From Larix sibirica (taxonomy: Eukaryota; Streptophyta; Pinopsida; Pinales; Pinaceae): DNA of 44,035 nt. The position numbers and the translations under genes are program-made. The notes beneath the pieces are model-generated. The model was not told the DNA's origin and did not search any database. It saw only the letters and a program-made list of their open reading frames with translations. The number at the start of each line of letters is the position of its first letter. The stretch's first letter is position 1. Location: assembly GCA_004151065.3 (NCBI GenBank), contig NWUY0304153417.1:1-44035 (forward strand). Direction: 5' to 3'. Shown here piece after piece: positions 21,440 to 33,416 of the stretch.

Positions 21440-24165
21440 GCTGCTGCCTATAATAAAGCCGGTTCTACTGGCGCTGATGGGAATGCTAGGAATGAACATG
21501 TCCAAATAGCCCCAACTTATGCTGGTAAGAATTATGCTCCGGAAATAAGGAGGCCTGTTCAAGTGGTGTTTATGGGACTGCTGGTCGTAGTGCTGCTAGG
21601 AACAATGCTAGTTCAAATTATTATGCTTGGACCGGTTCTGCTTATTATGATGATGCCTGTAATGACGCTGGTTAAACTGGTGCTGCTTATTGAAATGCTT
21701 TGGGAACTGGTAATGCTGCCCTTGGAATTGCTCTTGGAACTGCTGCCAGGAATGAGGAATAAGCCGGTGAAACTGGTGCTGACGGGAAGGCAGCTCGGGT
21801 GACATTCAATTGATGCAAGTTCAATCGGAATTATGCTCCTTCAACTGCTGCTACTAGGAACACTTATCCTGGGAATCCTTTTGCTTGCTGCCAGTCATTA
21901 TATAATATGTGAATCCTCTGGTTACTGTTTATTGAAATAATTCCATTTCAGCTGTTGCTACTGGTGGGGATCCTTTTGCGGGGATAATAACATTAGTGAA
22001 ACTTATGCCGCTGCTGGGGCTGCTAGTGGTTAACTGGTGCTCCTGGGGGGAATCCTTTCCTTCAACCGCGGATTGCTGGGAATAATGCTTATGCTGGAAA
22101 TGATGCTCGTTCAACAGCTTATGAAGATACTGTTAGTTAAACTTTGCTTATGGTTATAATCTAGGGAATGCAGCTCTAACTGCTGATGCTGGAACGCTGC
22201 TAGGAATTAATTATGCTAGACCCACTTATCCTCCTCTCTTCTCCTGGTTATACTGGTTTGGCTGCTGCTCCAGCGAAGAAGCTATATAGATCTGAACCAT
22301 ATGCTTTGTATGAGTTCTCCTTCTGTTAAAGCCAATACCAGTCTAGATTCTACCCTTGCTTATGAAGATATACTCCTTACTTGCTTTGCTGCTTCTGGGT
22401 CCCCTGAGGGAGGTACAAATATGGAGATTTATACCTTGCTGCTTATGAATCTGATTTTGCTGCTTTTGCTCTTGGGAAGAATTATGATGCTACTGATACT
22501 ACTTACTGGTAGTTCTGGCTCAATAGATTAAACTGGTCCTGTAGCTTCGGTTCCTGTAGGGTCTGCTCCTGCTGCTGGTCTTGTTGCTGGATATGCGTCT
22601 AGATCTTCAGCTCGCTCTCTAAAATCTGGATCTGGATCTATATATGTTACTGCGACAGAACCAACTGCTGGCGGCTCTACAGACAGCTAGGTCTACTGCT
22701 GCTTATGGGACTGGATCACCAGGATAAGAAGAATCTACAGGATATACTTCTGCGTCTGGATCTGTTACTGGTAATATATTGATAACTGGTTATGTTGCTG
22801 GGTCTTAAGCTACTACCTCTGTTGCTTTCTGTGTTTCTATATATATAATGCTGCCTTAGCTTCTGGCTTGGCCTCTGCAGGTTCACCCTTACTTGCATCT
22901 AATGCAGGAAAGTATCCGCTGCTGCTATAGATGGTAGTGGAGACGCTGGATATACTGGAGAAGCTGGATCTGGCTCTTTATATAGAACTGGATATGGAAC
23001 TGGGTAACCCGGGTCTATAGGTTCTGCTTAGGTGCTGGATCTCGTGCTGTTGGTGGAACCGTGCTAAGGGAAGCGTAGGGGTATGGCTTTGGAACCGCGT
23101 ATGCCACTGGTGCTACAGCTGCTGTTGGATCAGATACTATATACGATGCTGTTGCTGCTGGTGCTACCTATGCTTATATTTCAACAAGTGCATCAACTTC
23201 CGGATCAACAGCTTAATCAAGGAGTTGAATATCTTTATCCCTATTTTATTAAGCTATTATCCCGCTTGCTTAATATAAGAATTGGTACTAGACTCCTATT
23301 ATTAACCTACTTTTTGACAAGCAAAAAGGGGCAAGTGTTTCAAAATGCACGGGTAAACTGCTTGCTCTATTTATAAACGGAATAATTAGTGCTGCGTCTT
23401 TAGGTAAATAATAAGTTAATGCTTTGCCGCCTTTGCTCTTGCTATCTTAGCTGCTGGTCGTGATGCTGCTGGTGATGGGTCTATAGAAAGGACTGGGTAT
23501 CAATCAGGAACTGAAACTACTGGTTCTGCCTCTATCCCTGCTGTCTCTGCTACTAGATAGGCTATGGGTCTAGATCTCGAAAGTCATAACCTGGATCACC
23601 ATAAGGTTGCTATGGGTATGGATCTCGCTATGGGACTGGTTCAAGACTGGATCAACCGGATCAAATGCGAGATATGAAACTAGTTAAACAACCGGATCTC
23701 TAGCTCTGCTGCTGTCTTTGCTTCTAGATCACGATCACTATTTGGAACGGAATCACGACCTCGGCAACTATTATAAGCCAATATTAGAATAAAAAATCTT
23801 ATGGGAGCTAGAAGGGAAGCTATGACGACGGGAATAAGGCTCCAAGAACTTATGCTGGAACGAATGCTGCTTTTAATGATCCTGGGATTGCTGCTTCTTC
23901 TGCTGATGGAGATGCTGCTTTTGTTGGTTTTAATAATGATGATGCCGGGGATGCTCTTTATACCGCTGGGAATCCAGGTTCAACTAATGCTGCTTATACT
24001 GCTACTAAAGCTAGCTATTCCAGCTACGGCAACGGCTGCTGCTACTATGGCTACTGGTTGCTGCTGCTGCTGCTACGGCTACTACGGCAACTGCGAATGC
24101 TACTACTGCTGCTGCTACTAAGCGACAGCGACTAAAGCTACAGCTGCTACTGCCATGTTCCCTCG
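21440..24165 (+). other. Large Ala/Gly/Tyr/Asn/Ser/Thr-rich triplet tract (frameshifted low-complexity reading region)
   Basis: Over about 2.7 kb the plus strand is dominated by NNT and NNA triplets (GCT, GGT, TAT, AAT, ACT, TCT, GGA). It reads in pieces as one compositionally coherent protein. Examples are AAAYNKAGSTGADGNARNE from 21440; TAGRSAARNNASSNYYAW around 21575; TGYTSASGSVTGNI around 22737; AYATGATAAVGSDTIYDAV around 23096; and NNDDAGDALYTAGNPGSTN around 23935. Frame changes and stops (for example in the 21670-21760 stretch) break it repeatedly. The longest open frames here, Leu/Met-rich at 21563-21802 and 23801-24121, are out-of-phase shadows of the Ala/Gly/Tyr frame. At 24058-24125 it ends in a nearly pure GCT/ACT/ACG microsatellite. 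No homologue is recognised and no start or promoter is evident. It could be a dead low-complexity gene, an expanded insertion, or slippage-grown DNA that never coded. Confidence 0.7.
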
Positions 24166-24579
24166 ACAAAGATAGGAGTTTGCAATTGGATGTGTTCCCG
24201 TATCCTGCTTGTCTTGGGTAGCGTACCAGAGGGAAGGCCCATATATTTGGCTTTGTTCAGCTGAGGGACCAGGTACCTTAAAAAAAATAATAATTATATT
24301 ATTTCTGCCTGCCCCGTACAGATGATAAGGTGCACCCTCATACGTTGGGTTTATATAATAGATTTAGTTTCATTCCTGATGCCTGGTTACAAATTTGCTC
24401 AATGAAATTAATAGGGCCACGGAAGCAGGTGTTTTTCATAATAGGGGGTTAAATATAACACTGGGATAGGGAAACGAGGGACAGGTTGTTAGGGTAGATT
24501 TTTTTATTCCAGGGAGATATCATCCTGTTTCTAGGCATGAAAAATGAACGGGCTTAAAACCAAACGTTCAATTGAGTAG
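24166..24579. other. Gene-free spacer
   Basis: No gene was recognised. The sequence leaves the triplet vocabulary abruptly at about 24165 and becomes ordinary mixed sequence. Confidence 0.4.
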
Positions 24580-26260
24580 TGCATTTCCCTCTGGTCCAGT
24601 TTATAAATATAGTGTCCAAATAGAATCTCCTGGCAAGCTTCAAACGAATTAAATCTCAATGCCCGGCCCGGTTCACGTCGTTCAACCCTGGGGTGGGTTC
24701 TTTAGCCATCGTTTAATTATTTTGATCCTTCCTCAATGTGAGAATAAAGCTCACTATGTTCCAATTTTCTTGGGAATTAGAACTACGTTCCTTCCTTTTT
24801 TTTGGAAGCTCACTACGTGAAAATAGTTAGTGCCTACCAAGTGAGTGACTACCACCTCCCAACAAGCAGAGATATGGCCATACGGATATTAGTGCACACC
24901 TACGCGGTATCACTTCGGAAGTTCACCTTCGGTAAAAATAGATTTATATATTTTACCAACGGGAGAACTACAGGGTAGTTTCAATTATTTTAACTCATTG
25001 CGTTCATTCCTTGGTGGTATCACTTTATTAGTTAAATCCCTATGTGGACTCCTTAAGGAAACCTGGGTGGTTTCACCCATAGAAAAAAGACATAAATATC
25101 GTTTGTTCAACCCCTTATAAAAATAGGAATACAAATAACCTTCTCCGGGCTCTAACGTAGTGAAAATGAATTCAACCGGGTGGGCTAAAACATGGAAATA
25201 TGGCTGGCCATGGCCGTGTTGGAAAGTGCTTTCATTCAGAATGAGTTGAAAACCTAATACTAATAAGGCATTCAAACAACGATAGAATTATATCCAAAAT
25301 TGTTTTCACCGAGTTCACCTCCAAGGGATACCGGGAAGGCGGACTTATGGCGAGTTGATTGATTGGTTTATTTCTGGAATGACATTGCCAAGCACATAGC
25401 GAGCGGTAGCTCAACCGCTAACCTCATTCTCACAGCGAAAGCCTCACCTGATATGGGTTTCATAATTCTCCTTGTTTTTGCGAGCGAAGTGAGGCCAGGG
25501 CCGGGTTGGAAAATGTTTCTTCTGCAACCAGTGAGATTATAAACTCAGATTAGTTTCTACAAACGAGCGGATTATATAATATATGAAAGCAAATATAACT
25601 AGTAGTCCCACGCACGGTCTGGCATCAATCTATCCGGCGCCGGCACAACACGGTATGGCCCATTACCTGGAGACAAGAAAGCATCTCATACCAAGCAATT
25701 CAAACTTGTTCAAATCTTATTTGACTTATTTATAGGGGGCTTTGTTCAAATAAAGTAGTTATAATGGTAGGAAGTATGACCTCGATGGGTTTCACCGGGT
25801 GAGACTCGGAAAAAAGAGTCTTTGGGGGTTCTGAAGGAGTTCAAATTATTTCGCCTGGGGTTGTTTCAACGACTATAAAAAGAACCTCGGTTCCATTCTT
25901 TCAACTATAAAGTATGAGTGGTATAATTATTGGAATTAGTTTCATTCTTCAGCTCATTCTTATCTCCCTATCCGTGTGCGGGCCCCACCTACCCTATTAG
26001 GGGGTGTTGGCCAGCGAATAAGGATAGGCTTCGAGGTTTATTAGCCTATCCTCTTATGGTTTCCCTTAGGTAAACCCAATCAGTGCATATAATTATTCCC
26101 GAATGTGGTTTCTAAGTTGATTCTACCCCTCAGTCTATTTCCAACTTATTAAACCTGTTCAAACGTAATGGGAATGAAAAGGTAGAGCCCACCAACCACG
26201 CGTAAATGGGGCATTATATCTTTATATATATATTCGGGTTGAACTTCTGAAGTAAGACAG
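24580..26260. repeat. TTCAA/TTCACC-word-enriched domain
   Basis: GTTCAA, TTCAAC and TTCACCGGG/TTCAACCGGG words recur at irregular spacing across about 1.7 kb, for example near 24680, 25110, 25172, 25275, 25310, 25700, 25790, 25840, 25870, 25905 and 26158. There is no fixed unit. Open frames here, including the 96-codon minus frame at 24985-25275, have no family motif. It is read as another drifted simple-sequence block, not as coding DNA. Confidence 0.5.
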
Positions 26261-28084
26261 AAATGAGACCACTCCAGGGAGGGAAAGGTATGGAGGGAAG
26301 GTCATATACAATGCTTTCAATAGAAGCGGTGTAAGCATACTTCTTTCTTGGCTTGGGAAGAAGTGGAATATTCGCCATTGAACGTGGGATAAAGTAAGAC
26401 CATACGGGGTGGTAGGCCAATTGACCGAAGGTAGCTCATTCTCACTTTGTTTTAATCCTTGCCTAGGTTACTTTGGGTGGGTCATCCGTTGCTAGCTTGT
26501 ATTTTATCCTCCCCCCCTTCCATCCTTAGTTCCATCCCTTGCATTGCCAATATATCTCTCATTGGCTGGGCTGGTAGTATCTGCCTAAACCGTTATCTAT
26601 TTCTGGATGGCTTTACAGTATATGATCCCCGATAGAGTGAAATAAAGTAACTCCACAAAGTATGCCCTGTGTGGTGAGGCTCAAATGGTAGTAGCAGCAA
26701 TCTGTCTGACCGGAGTCTGTCTGTTCGTAGCAGCAATGCGTTTCGGTATATCTTTACTTTATGAAACCGCGTAGGAATTCACATAGTGAGAATGATTTTG
26801 GGTTAAACGAGATTTAATATTCGTCTTTTTAGAATGAATTAACCAGGTTTAACAATCTTTATAACCCACGTCGGGGTTGCTGCGGGGTGTTCTGTGTCAG
26901 CATTCAATCCCATCATCCGACCGGTTAAAGATCAGATGTCTGTCTAGATCCCGTGTTTTTTTAGGAAGGGATGACCCCTAGGGTGTGTAGTGGGAGGAAG
27001 TCCCTGTTCGTAAGCATGCAATCCGAGCTTGAATGCGATGGCTGGAAGGCGGGAAAGCATTCCCTCGCCGTAAGTCTGTGAGGATAGCCTTGATGCATGT
27101 CTGGATTCAATCCGATGTTGGGTAGGAAGCGGGCACTAACATTCATGCACTATAGATCTAAAGATCCTAGCAAAAAAGATCCTAGCAAAGCTGTAATAAT
27201 TCATAATCAATAGTATCCAGCCAGGAGCCCGGCCCGACAAGAGAAGATAGTGCTTATCCCACAAAGCATTCATTCAGCAAGAGGTTTGGGATCAGTAAGC
27301 TGGGTAAGTGAGGTATGGAATAGAAGAAGAGGTTGGTTGGTAAAGAGAATAGGTGGATGCACATAAGTAAAGGGAAATAGGCAAAGGTAAATCTGACTGG
27401 TCTAAGTAAGTGCCTAAGCAAGCAGCCAGTTAAATAACTAAGTTTCGTGAGGTGCGGAGCTTTGCATCTGACATTCGTTGGGCCTCTGCCTGCGGGAACC
27501 AGCGTCCCCGGGCCTTATCTTACTGAGCAGAGCTCTATCCCTCCATCCATTGGATGGCATCCATCAGGGTCGTCCTCTATCACGTATCCTACGAAAGATT
27601 GTATGGAAAAAGAATATTTTTGTGTACGAAAAAAAGAAATACCTGTTAAAAGCCAGCCTATTATCTGAGAGTTTCTTTCTTCCCTCAATTAAACGGGTCA
27701 GGGATAACCTAAGGAAAACCAACCATGAATTCCCTCCGGGAGCCGGGCCCACTCTCTCTTTGGAAGTAAAAAAATATAGGGTCTCACCACGGTAAATAGA
27801 TATCACCAAGGGATCGGGAAGGGCGGTAGATAGTAATTCGTGTGCCCATCCAACGTGCTATCCTACCTATTAGCCATCCATCCGCACTATGCCCCACCTT
27901 CTCTCACGATGCGGGTAACCAGGTAACATACAGGTACACTGGTAGATCCTCCTAAACTATAAGCCTGGGAGATCATCCATTACAATGCACTAGCGGGCTC
28001 ATCTCCTCTACGAGTATCCATGATTGTGATCGTTCGGTAAGCTGCCTGCCTCTGTGCGGTCAGTCCGAACCTCACCCCGTCACT
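26261..28084. other. Gene-free region
   Basis: No gene was recognised. A 105-codon plus-strand frame at 27478-27795 has a basic, Lys-rich second half (KKNIFVYEKKKYLLK) but no motif, and a minus-strand frame overlaps it. GATCCTAGCAAA is duplicated at about 27164-27190. GTAAGT(A)AAG words recur at 27295-27420. Confidence 0.45.
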
Positions 28085-28640
28085 TTTGAAATAATAAGAT
28101 TAAGCATAGTTCCTAGTTAATACTCTTATCTAATAAAGAAAATCTTTTCTCTTTCCTACACTAAATATAGAAACCTAAAGACTATACTAACAAAAGTCTA
28201 AGTAAAGTTCCTAATATAAAAAATACCTTTAATATATAAACCTTTATTATTTACTAACTCCTTAAATCTAATCCGACTAATATAGAGAATACTAAATAAG
28301 ATAAAGAATAGCAAGGATCAATCTAATTAATTCCTTAATACTAAAGATTAATATTTATTACTATTCCTACTACTATATATATATCTTAATCTGCCCTATA
28401 GATACTTTATTTCTCACTCCGTAACTTATTACTATAAATAATAAAATAAACTATATATCTCTATATCTTCCCTGATCTCTATCTATATCTACCTATCTCT
28501 CCTACAAAGGAAAAAAGATACTTCTACATCCTACATAACTCCAGGGTCTAAAGAGACTAAAACCCAATCAACAATCCTAGTTCCTAATAATACTTCCAAC
28601 AACTTATAAGCCCTAAAACCCCTCCGAATGAACATCCAAA
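28085..28640. other. AT-rich CTA/TAA simple-sequence tract
   Basis: Very AT-rich, stop-dense DNA in which CCTAATA, ACTAAATA and CTTAATA words recur. A TATATATATATC run lies near 28374-28386 and a series of CTATATCT words at 28450-28500. No coding potential on either strand. Confidence 0.65.
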
Positions 28641-28790
28641 AGAGTTCCTCTGAAGGAGAAGATCTTACAAATTACTCCAAAGGAGAAACCCTCTTCTATG
28701 TTAGTAAAATAGAAAAGGTATCCGCTTGGGGTGGAGGAGAAAGCACTCCGAAGGAGGAGATGTTCCTAATGACTTCGAAGGAGTAATAAA
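28641..28790. repeat. Cluster of CTCCGAAGGAG mini-palindromes
   Basis: Four near-identical 11-base units that can each fold as a tiny hairpin (CTCC-GAA-GGAG) lie at 28648-28658 (CTCTGAAGGAG), 28675-28685 (CTCCAAAGGAG), 28746-28756 (CTCCGAAGGAG) and 28773-28783 (CTTCGAAGGAG). A fifth, half copy (CCTCCGAATG) begins at 28621. Clustered short palindromes of this type are known in several organellar genomes as mobile or slippage-grown elements. No function can be read here. Confidence 0.75.
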
Positions 28791-29196
28791 GGGTAAAAGG
28801 ACCTACCATCTCACCGCGGTTCCTATCCAAACTCCTAACCACCTTATAAAAACCTAGTGGCTACCAGGATAAATCATAGTTCCACCCTCATTCCTTAACA
28901 TCATAAATATAGTATGAGGGACTCAGCTTATGGCTGTCGAAAGCAACAAGTATGATTGACGAAGGCACGGGCAAAGGAAAGTTATAGTCATAAGTGTGTA
29001 CGACGACCTCATGTTCATTGGAATATGTCTTGCTACTGGAGATTTCATGAGCAGGGGTAGGTTGGGCTTGCACCTACTGTCCTAGTCTCGTGAGTGTGAC
29101 GCTACACTCCGAATCTCGTTCACATAAGTTGCTCCGCCCGGCACGGGTATCTGTGGCACTTCCAGACTTTTAGACTACAGTTAAAGGCGAGACCAT
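28791..29196. other. Gene-free spacer
   Basis: No gene was recognised in this stretch on either strand. Confidence 0.4.
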
Positions 29197-29541
29197 TTAG
29201 TTTTTACTCTCCTCCGACCAAAACCTGAATATATGTAGCCACGTCTCAACCGTCCCGCCCCGTTCGTCTGTCACCATGAACCTATAAAATCTTTCTGGTG
29301 AATCAGACACCCTGCACGTGCAGCCTGTGGCTTCCATCGAAAGCTGTACCATACAAGCCTTACCCAGCCGCCTTTTACTCATAACATAGAACCAGGGCAG
29401 GTCCACCCGAAACGAGCTTCTTGCACGGCCTGGTTTCAAATTACTGGCCCCGGCCACGGGGAGAAGGGCGAGAAATACACTTAGCAAGGTCGGTGTGTTT
29501 CGAAAGAGGGAGAAGGGAAGTGACCTCATGGCATCAATCAT
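29197..29541 (-). other. Unassigned 114-codon open frame
   Basis: ATG-to-stop frame in a comparatively GC-richer patch. Residues about 8-33 are hydrophobic (LFRNTPTLLSVFLALLPVAG), followed by a small-residue stretch that could mimic a secretory or targeting peptide. The remainder is basic and includes a CTCR pair of cysteines. No family is recognised. It has no neighbouring gene, and higher GC alone makes long chance frames likelier. I list it only because it is among the longest motif-free frames in the window; it is most likely not a gene. Confidence 0.15.
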
Positions 29542-32281
29542 AAATTAACTTACCTTAGTTTAATCTCCGTGTGGACTATTGGAAACCGGCCCACCTTTGC
29601 CTCTTGGGACCTGGGTATCACCAAACGGCATACAGAAGGTACTCTGCTTTCTCCCCTGCATGCTAACTAGTGCCCGGTCCGGCACCTCATCTGGTCAGGG
29701 ACTAAGATGCCTTACATATATAGTAGAGCTTTGTGGCCGCTACATTCTATAGTGGGTGCTCGCGGCATGGATTGGTATATGCCGGTGTCATGTGATAGGT
29801 GCAAGTTTCATTAGTGCATAAAACGAAAATTTGTTGTAAAGATAGATAAGAGGAACTCTGAAAGAAACAGGAAGGAATAGTTAATCAAGGAAGGAGGATC
29901 ATCATAAACATCGTCATCATCATCACATCGAAAAGATCAGGTAAGTCCCTAATAATGGGACCGGGGAGGGAAATACGCATTGTTATATTACTCAGCCGTC
30001 ATATCGAACCAGAACTCCGAGAGATAAAAACAAGATCTGTTATTTAACGATGCAAATGACATATCCACGAGTGAATGATTGATGCTGGATTTCGTCTGAT
30101 CAAACATGGTTTCGGGTGGTTCATATTTTGTCTAGTAAAGATATGTAATTTGCTCTAAGTTTCATATAGAGAGATGGTACTTTTTCTTATCATACGATGC
30201 GGATGGGTGACGTTTATTTTCAAGTAGATAATGCTAAGTCAATGTCCTGAGCTCCTGCTGCTCTTTTTGGATTTGGAATGGCCAACGACTTCCCCCGAGC
30301 CCGAAGCAAGGAATACAAGTTCGGGAGGTCTACAAGTGACTATGCAATGAAAAGCTCTCAATGACATGCATCGTAATAGAAGGATCATTGGTCTGGGCTC
30401 CTCCGCTCAGGGTAGTTCCTTCCAATCGAGAATTAATATTTTATTAGGTGCCATCATTCGTTAGCTTGGGTTTATTCATACAAGGATCAAAGTATATATG
30501 CTATGGTTGTGTAGGGTAAACGCATGCATTAATATTTACTCCTAATTTTATAGTATGAATATCAGTATAAAGCTAGTTCTCTTAAGAAGGCGAGCAGTTA
30601 AAGTAAGTGGCTAAAGTAACTAGTAAAAGATGAGTGACTTAGCAGTATGATTATCTTGGCGAGCTCCTTTGTATTTGTGAGCTCCTTTCCATGGAATCGT
30701 AAAAGGCTAGCAAGACATAAGAAACTGCAGTGAGTGACAGAGAGTATCTTGGAGTGACAGCCGTCTCTTTGTAAAGTAATAAAGGGTAAGAGCAGTAAAT
30801 ATATAACTTTGATTTGGTGATGATATTATTTCTCTTTCTCGAAATATTCCTTATTGGCATTAAATACCTTACTGACTGACTGGAGCAGCACCGTAAATAC
30901 CCTATGATATACCAGGTCCGTCCCTTTAATGCTACTTTATTCCTCTATATAAATAAATAGTATATATAATAGTATATAAATATATAGATAATTATATTTC
31001 CTCTTTCTTTATATAATGTAATTACGCTTGTTCTTTCCGCCAGCTGCACACGAAGTTTTTAACATCAAGTAAGGGGGGAAAGTGAATAAACCCAATTTTG
31101 AAACCTCGAATACGAGCGAGGTGGAGTGGTTCTGCCTGCTAGCTTATCAAGGTGGGTGAACTACAGGATTGCTAGAGCGCAGATCCCGCGCCTCCCACTA
31201 TGGATGGTGTGTGCGTCCCTCCCCTATAAAGATCGAGGCCACCCCTTATTAACTAACTATTTTTCCTTGCTTTAAATACGTTACGTACTTGACTTATTCT
31301 TATAATCTCCTTCCTTATGCCTAGCTTTCAATACGCCCTCTTCACGTTACTTATTTTTAGTATTTGGGTATTCTTATTATTTATTTGGCTTTGGTCTTGG
31401 GGTACTTACTTTTTTCCTCCAGCCAGGATAAATAGGTAAGGTAAGGTAAGGCCTTGACTTACTCTCTCTTCGCGTTAGGGGACTTCGTTATAGAGGAAGA
31501 CTTCTAGTTTGGGTTCACAACAAGGATTATATACAACAGGTTGTGATAGTTGGCCTCCTTATGATGGGGGAAATGATGAGGAGAAATCAAAATATGATCA
31601 TGGTAAGAAAAGTCAAATTTAGGAAAGTGAGGATTAGACTGATCCTAAGAAAGTAAAGAAGGATTATGAAGCTATACATGATGAATAAAAAGAACCTCTA
31701 ACCTCTTATGTTCATACTCCTAGTGAGGTTTCCACTTCATTGTCCGCCCTTCTTTATCTGGTTGCACCTGTTGGTAATTATTCATAGGATGAGTTAGCTT
31801 CTTATTCTATGATATAAAATACAATGCCATTCTTTTTATCCAATTTACTTTAGCACTATAGTCACACAGTCTTCCCCTCTATTCTATTATACTACACCCT
31901 TTTGTATTTCTACTGCTTCTAGTGCTACTACTAAAGCTATTTCTTATCCTTCTTTTATACTGATGGCACTATGGTACCCATGACTCTATCTCAATTGTCA
32001 TTTCCCGATTCTAGTTCTACCCAGTCTCTGTAATCCCTATATCTATTTGCTAAGCTTGCCGCTATAAAGGAAACAAAATAAGATATTTTTCAAGTATAAT
32101 ATTTATCCTTTATATTCTGATAGTCCAACTACTTCGAAGCTCTTTTCTGCAATGGATTATGAGAGTGAGGTGCTTTGTGTCGCTACTCTACAGCCTAAGG
32201 TTTTTAAGGTTCTATACTCTTCTTCTAGGATTATGTCATGCAGGCAAATGTAAAGAGACGATACTATAACTTTAATAGATA
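29542..32281. other. Gene-free region with AT-rich and simple-sequence patches
   Basis: Contains a CATCATCATCACAT patch near 29905-29925, an AT-only run of TATATAAATA words at 30944-31005, and a GGTAAGGTAAGGTAAGG run at 31435-31451. Around 31500-32280 the plus strand holds pieces that look faintly protein-like (for example PLTSYVHTPSEVSTSLSAL near 31700). They are broken by many stops and match no family I know. The far 3' part may hold the eroded C-terminal end of the minus-strand gypsy pol that follows. Confidence 0.45.
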
Positions 32282-32960
32282 AACAGCTTTTTCACCATTT
32301 ATACGCGAGTATGCGGTGGCACTCACAGGGGTCCTAATTCAAGTTTTATATACCCCCAAAAAAGTAGGGTCAAGTTGCATTGAATAGTCTCTGCTCGATT
32401 TATTAACTATTAATTTTCAGATTGTTAGCAGGGTCTTGTTGGTGGCTTTAGCTTGGCCATTACCTTGAGGGTAATATAGGATGGATAACTTCTATGTGAT
32501 ATTCTATTTGGCAAGAAGTTTGGTTACTAAAAAGTATTGAAACTATGTCTTGTTATCAGTTACTATGGTATTATAAACTCCATATTTACAAATTATATGG
32601 TTAAGAATGAATTTGTAGATCACATGGCCAGTAATGTTTACAAGCGACATAACTTCCACCCGCTTAGTAAAATAAGAAATAACTATTATTCAAACTTGTG
32701 GTCATCAAATGATGGAGGGTGGATGGAATCGATGAGATCTAATCTCCAAATGGAAAAAGGCCAAAGAGATTCGATAATAATTAGATCTCTAGATAAAAGA
32801 TGGGTAAGGTGAGCATGGCATTGGTAAATAACACATCTCTTGGTGAAGTCTTTAATATATTGATGCATGGTAGGCTGGTAATAGCCCATGTGATGGATCT
32901 TTATAAAAGTGGAAAAAATGACCCCCAAAAACTCCACTATGGGCCTCTGACATAATGGAA
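32282..32960 (-). mobile_element. Ty3/gypsy integrase remnant, copy 1
   Basis: Read on the minus strand, the frame opening at 33051 gives GYYQPTMHQYIKDFTKRCVI then YQC, the end of the HHCC zinc domain with one Cys changed to Tyr. It continues SLWPFSIWRLDLIDSIHPPS, containing the first catalytic Asp, and DDHKF. The next segment (about 32555-32690) reads YNTIVTDNKT with the second catalytic Asp. After frame changes YYPQGNGQAKATNKTLLTI (about 32415-32470) aligns with the last catalytic block, but the catalytic Glu is Lys (codon at 32447-32449). Further on IVNKSSRDY, MQLDPTF and IRTPVSATAYS match the region after the core. Several in-frame stops. Inactive. Confidence 0.9.
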
Positions 32961-33416
32961 TCATTCTTGGGTTGATTAATATAGTGTAACAGTATATATT
33001 AAACCCTATATTAGAGATAATACTACTAGGGAGAATGTATTTGCTACACATCCAAACAAAGTTGTTCTTAGTGGAAGCAGATCCAAACTATACTATGTCT
33101 ATCAAGGGAAAGGTTACAACATCTCTAAACTAAGTTTATTGTGAAACCATAGATAAAAAAAAGAGGTAGTCTTTATTATAGCCTTGAATCTCTTATTTTA
33201 TTTTGACAGACTTCTGCATATTTATACTCTATTACAAAGGGGAGGTAGTATTTACTACTACAACTACCTCGGTTGATCGATCAACTTCGACTACAATTTT
33301 CCTCTTTTTCTAAGATGCTTATATGACATTCTTTTACTTAGTTGACTAAGTATCCTACAACATCCCTGAAGCAGTAAAGCTTTACCTTGAAGGTTGGAAA
33401 TACATCTAACCCATGG
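32961..33416. other. Spacer between gypsy and LINE remnants
   Basis: The part up to about 33060 may be an unreadable N-terminal piece of the minus-strand integrase. The remainder is AT-rich with no recognised gene. Confidence 0.35.

Noticed and set aside
21563-21802. Leu/Met-rich frame resembling a membrane protein
   Set aside because: A shadow of the Ala/Gly/Tyr triplet frame; GCTGGT read out of phase gives Leu, Val and Met.
23801-24121. 106-codon Leu/Met-rich frame with a Cys/Tyr tail
   Set aside because: The same out-of-phase effect, ending in the GCT/ACT/ACG microsatellite.
25573-25630. CCCACGCACGGTCTGG, reminiscent of a group II intron domain V arm
   Set aside because: The pairing strand (GAGCCGTG-like) and the catalytic triad are not present upstream.
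27478-27795. 105-codon basic open frame, considered as a ribosomal protein or CcmF fragment
   Set aside because: No match to the plant mitochondrial ribosomal or CcmF proteins I compared by memory of their motifs; an opposing frame overlaps it.
32537-32812. 91-codon plus-strand open frame
   Set aside because: It lies opposite the minus-strand gypsy integrase core, which explains the sequence.
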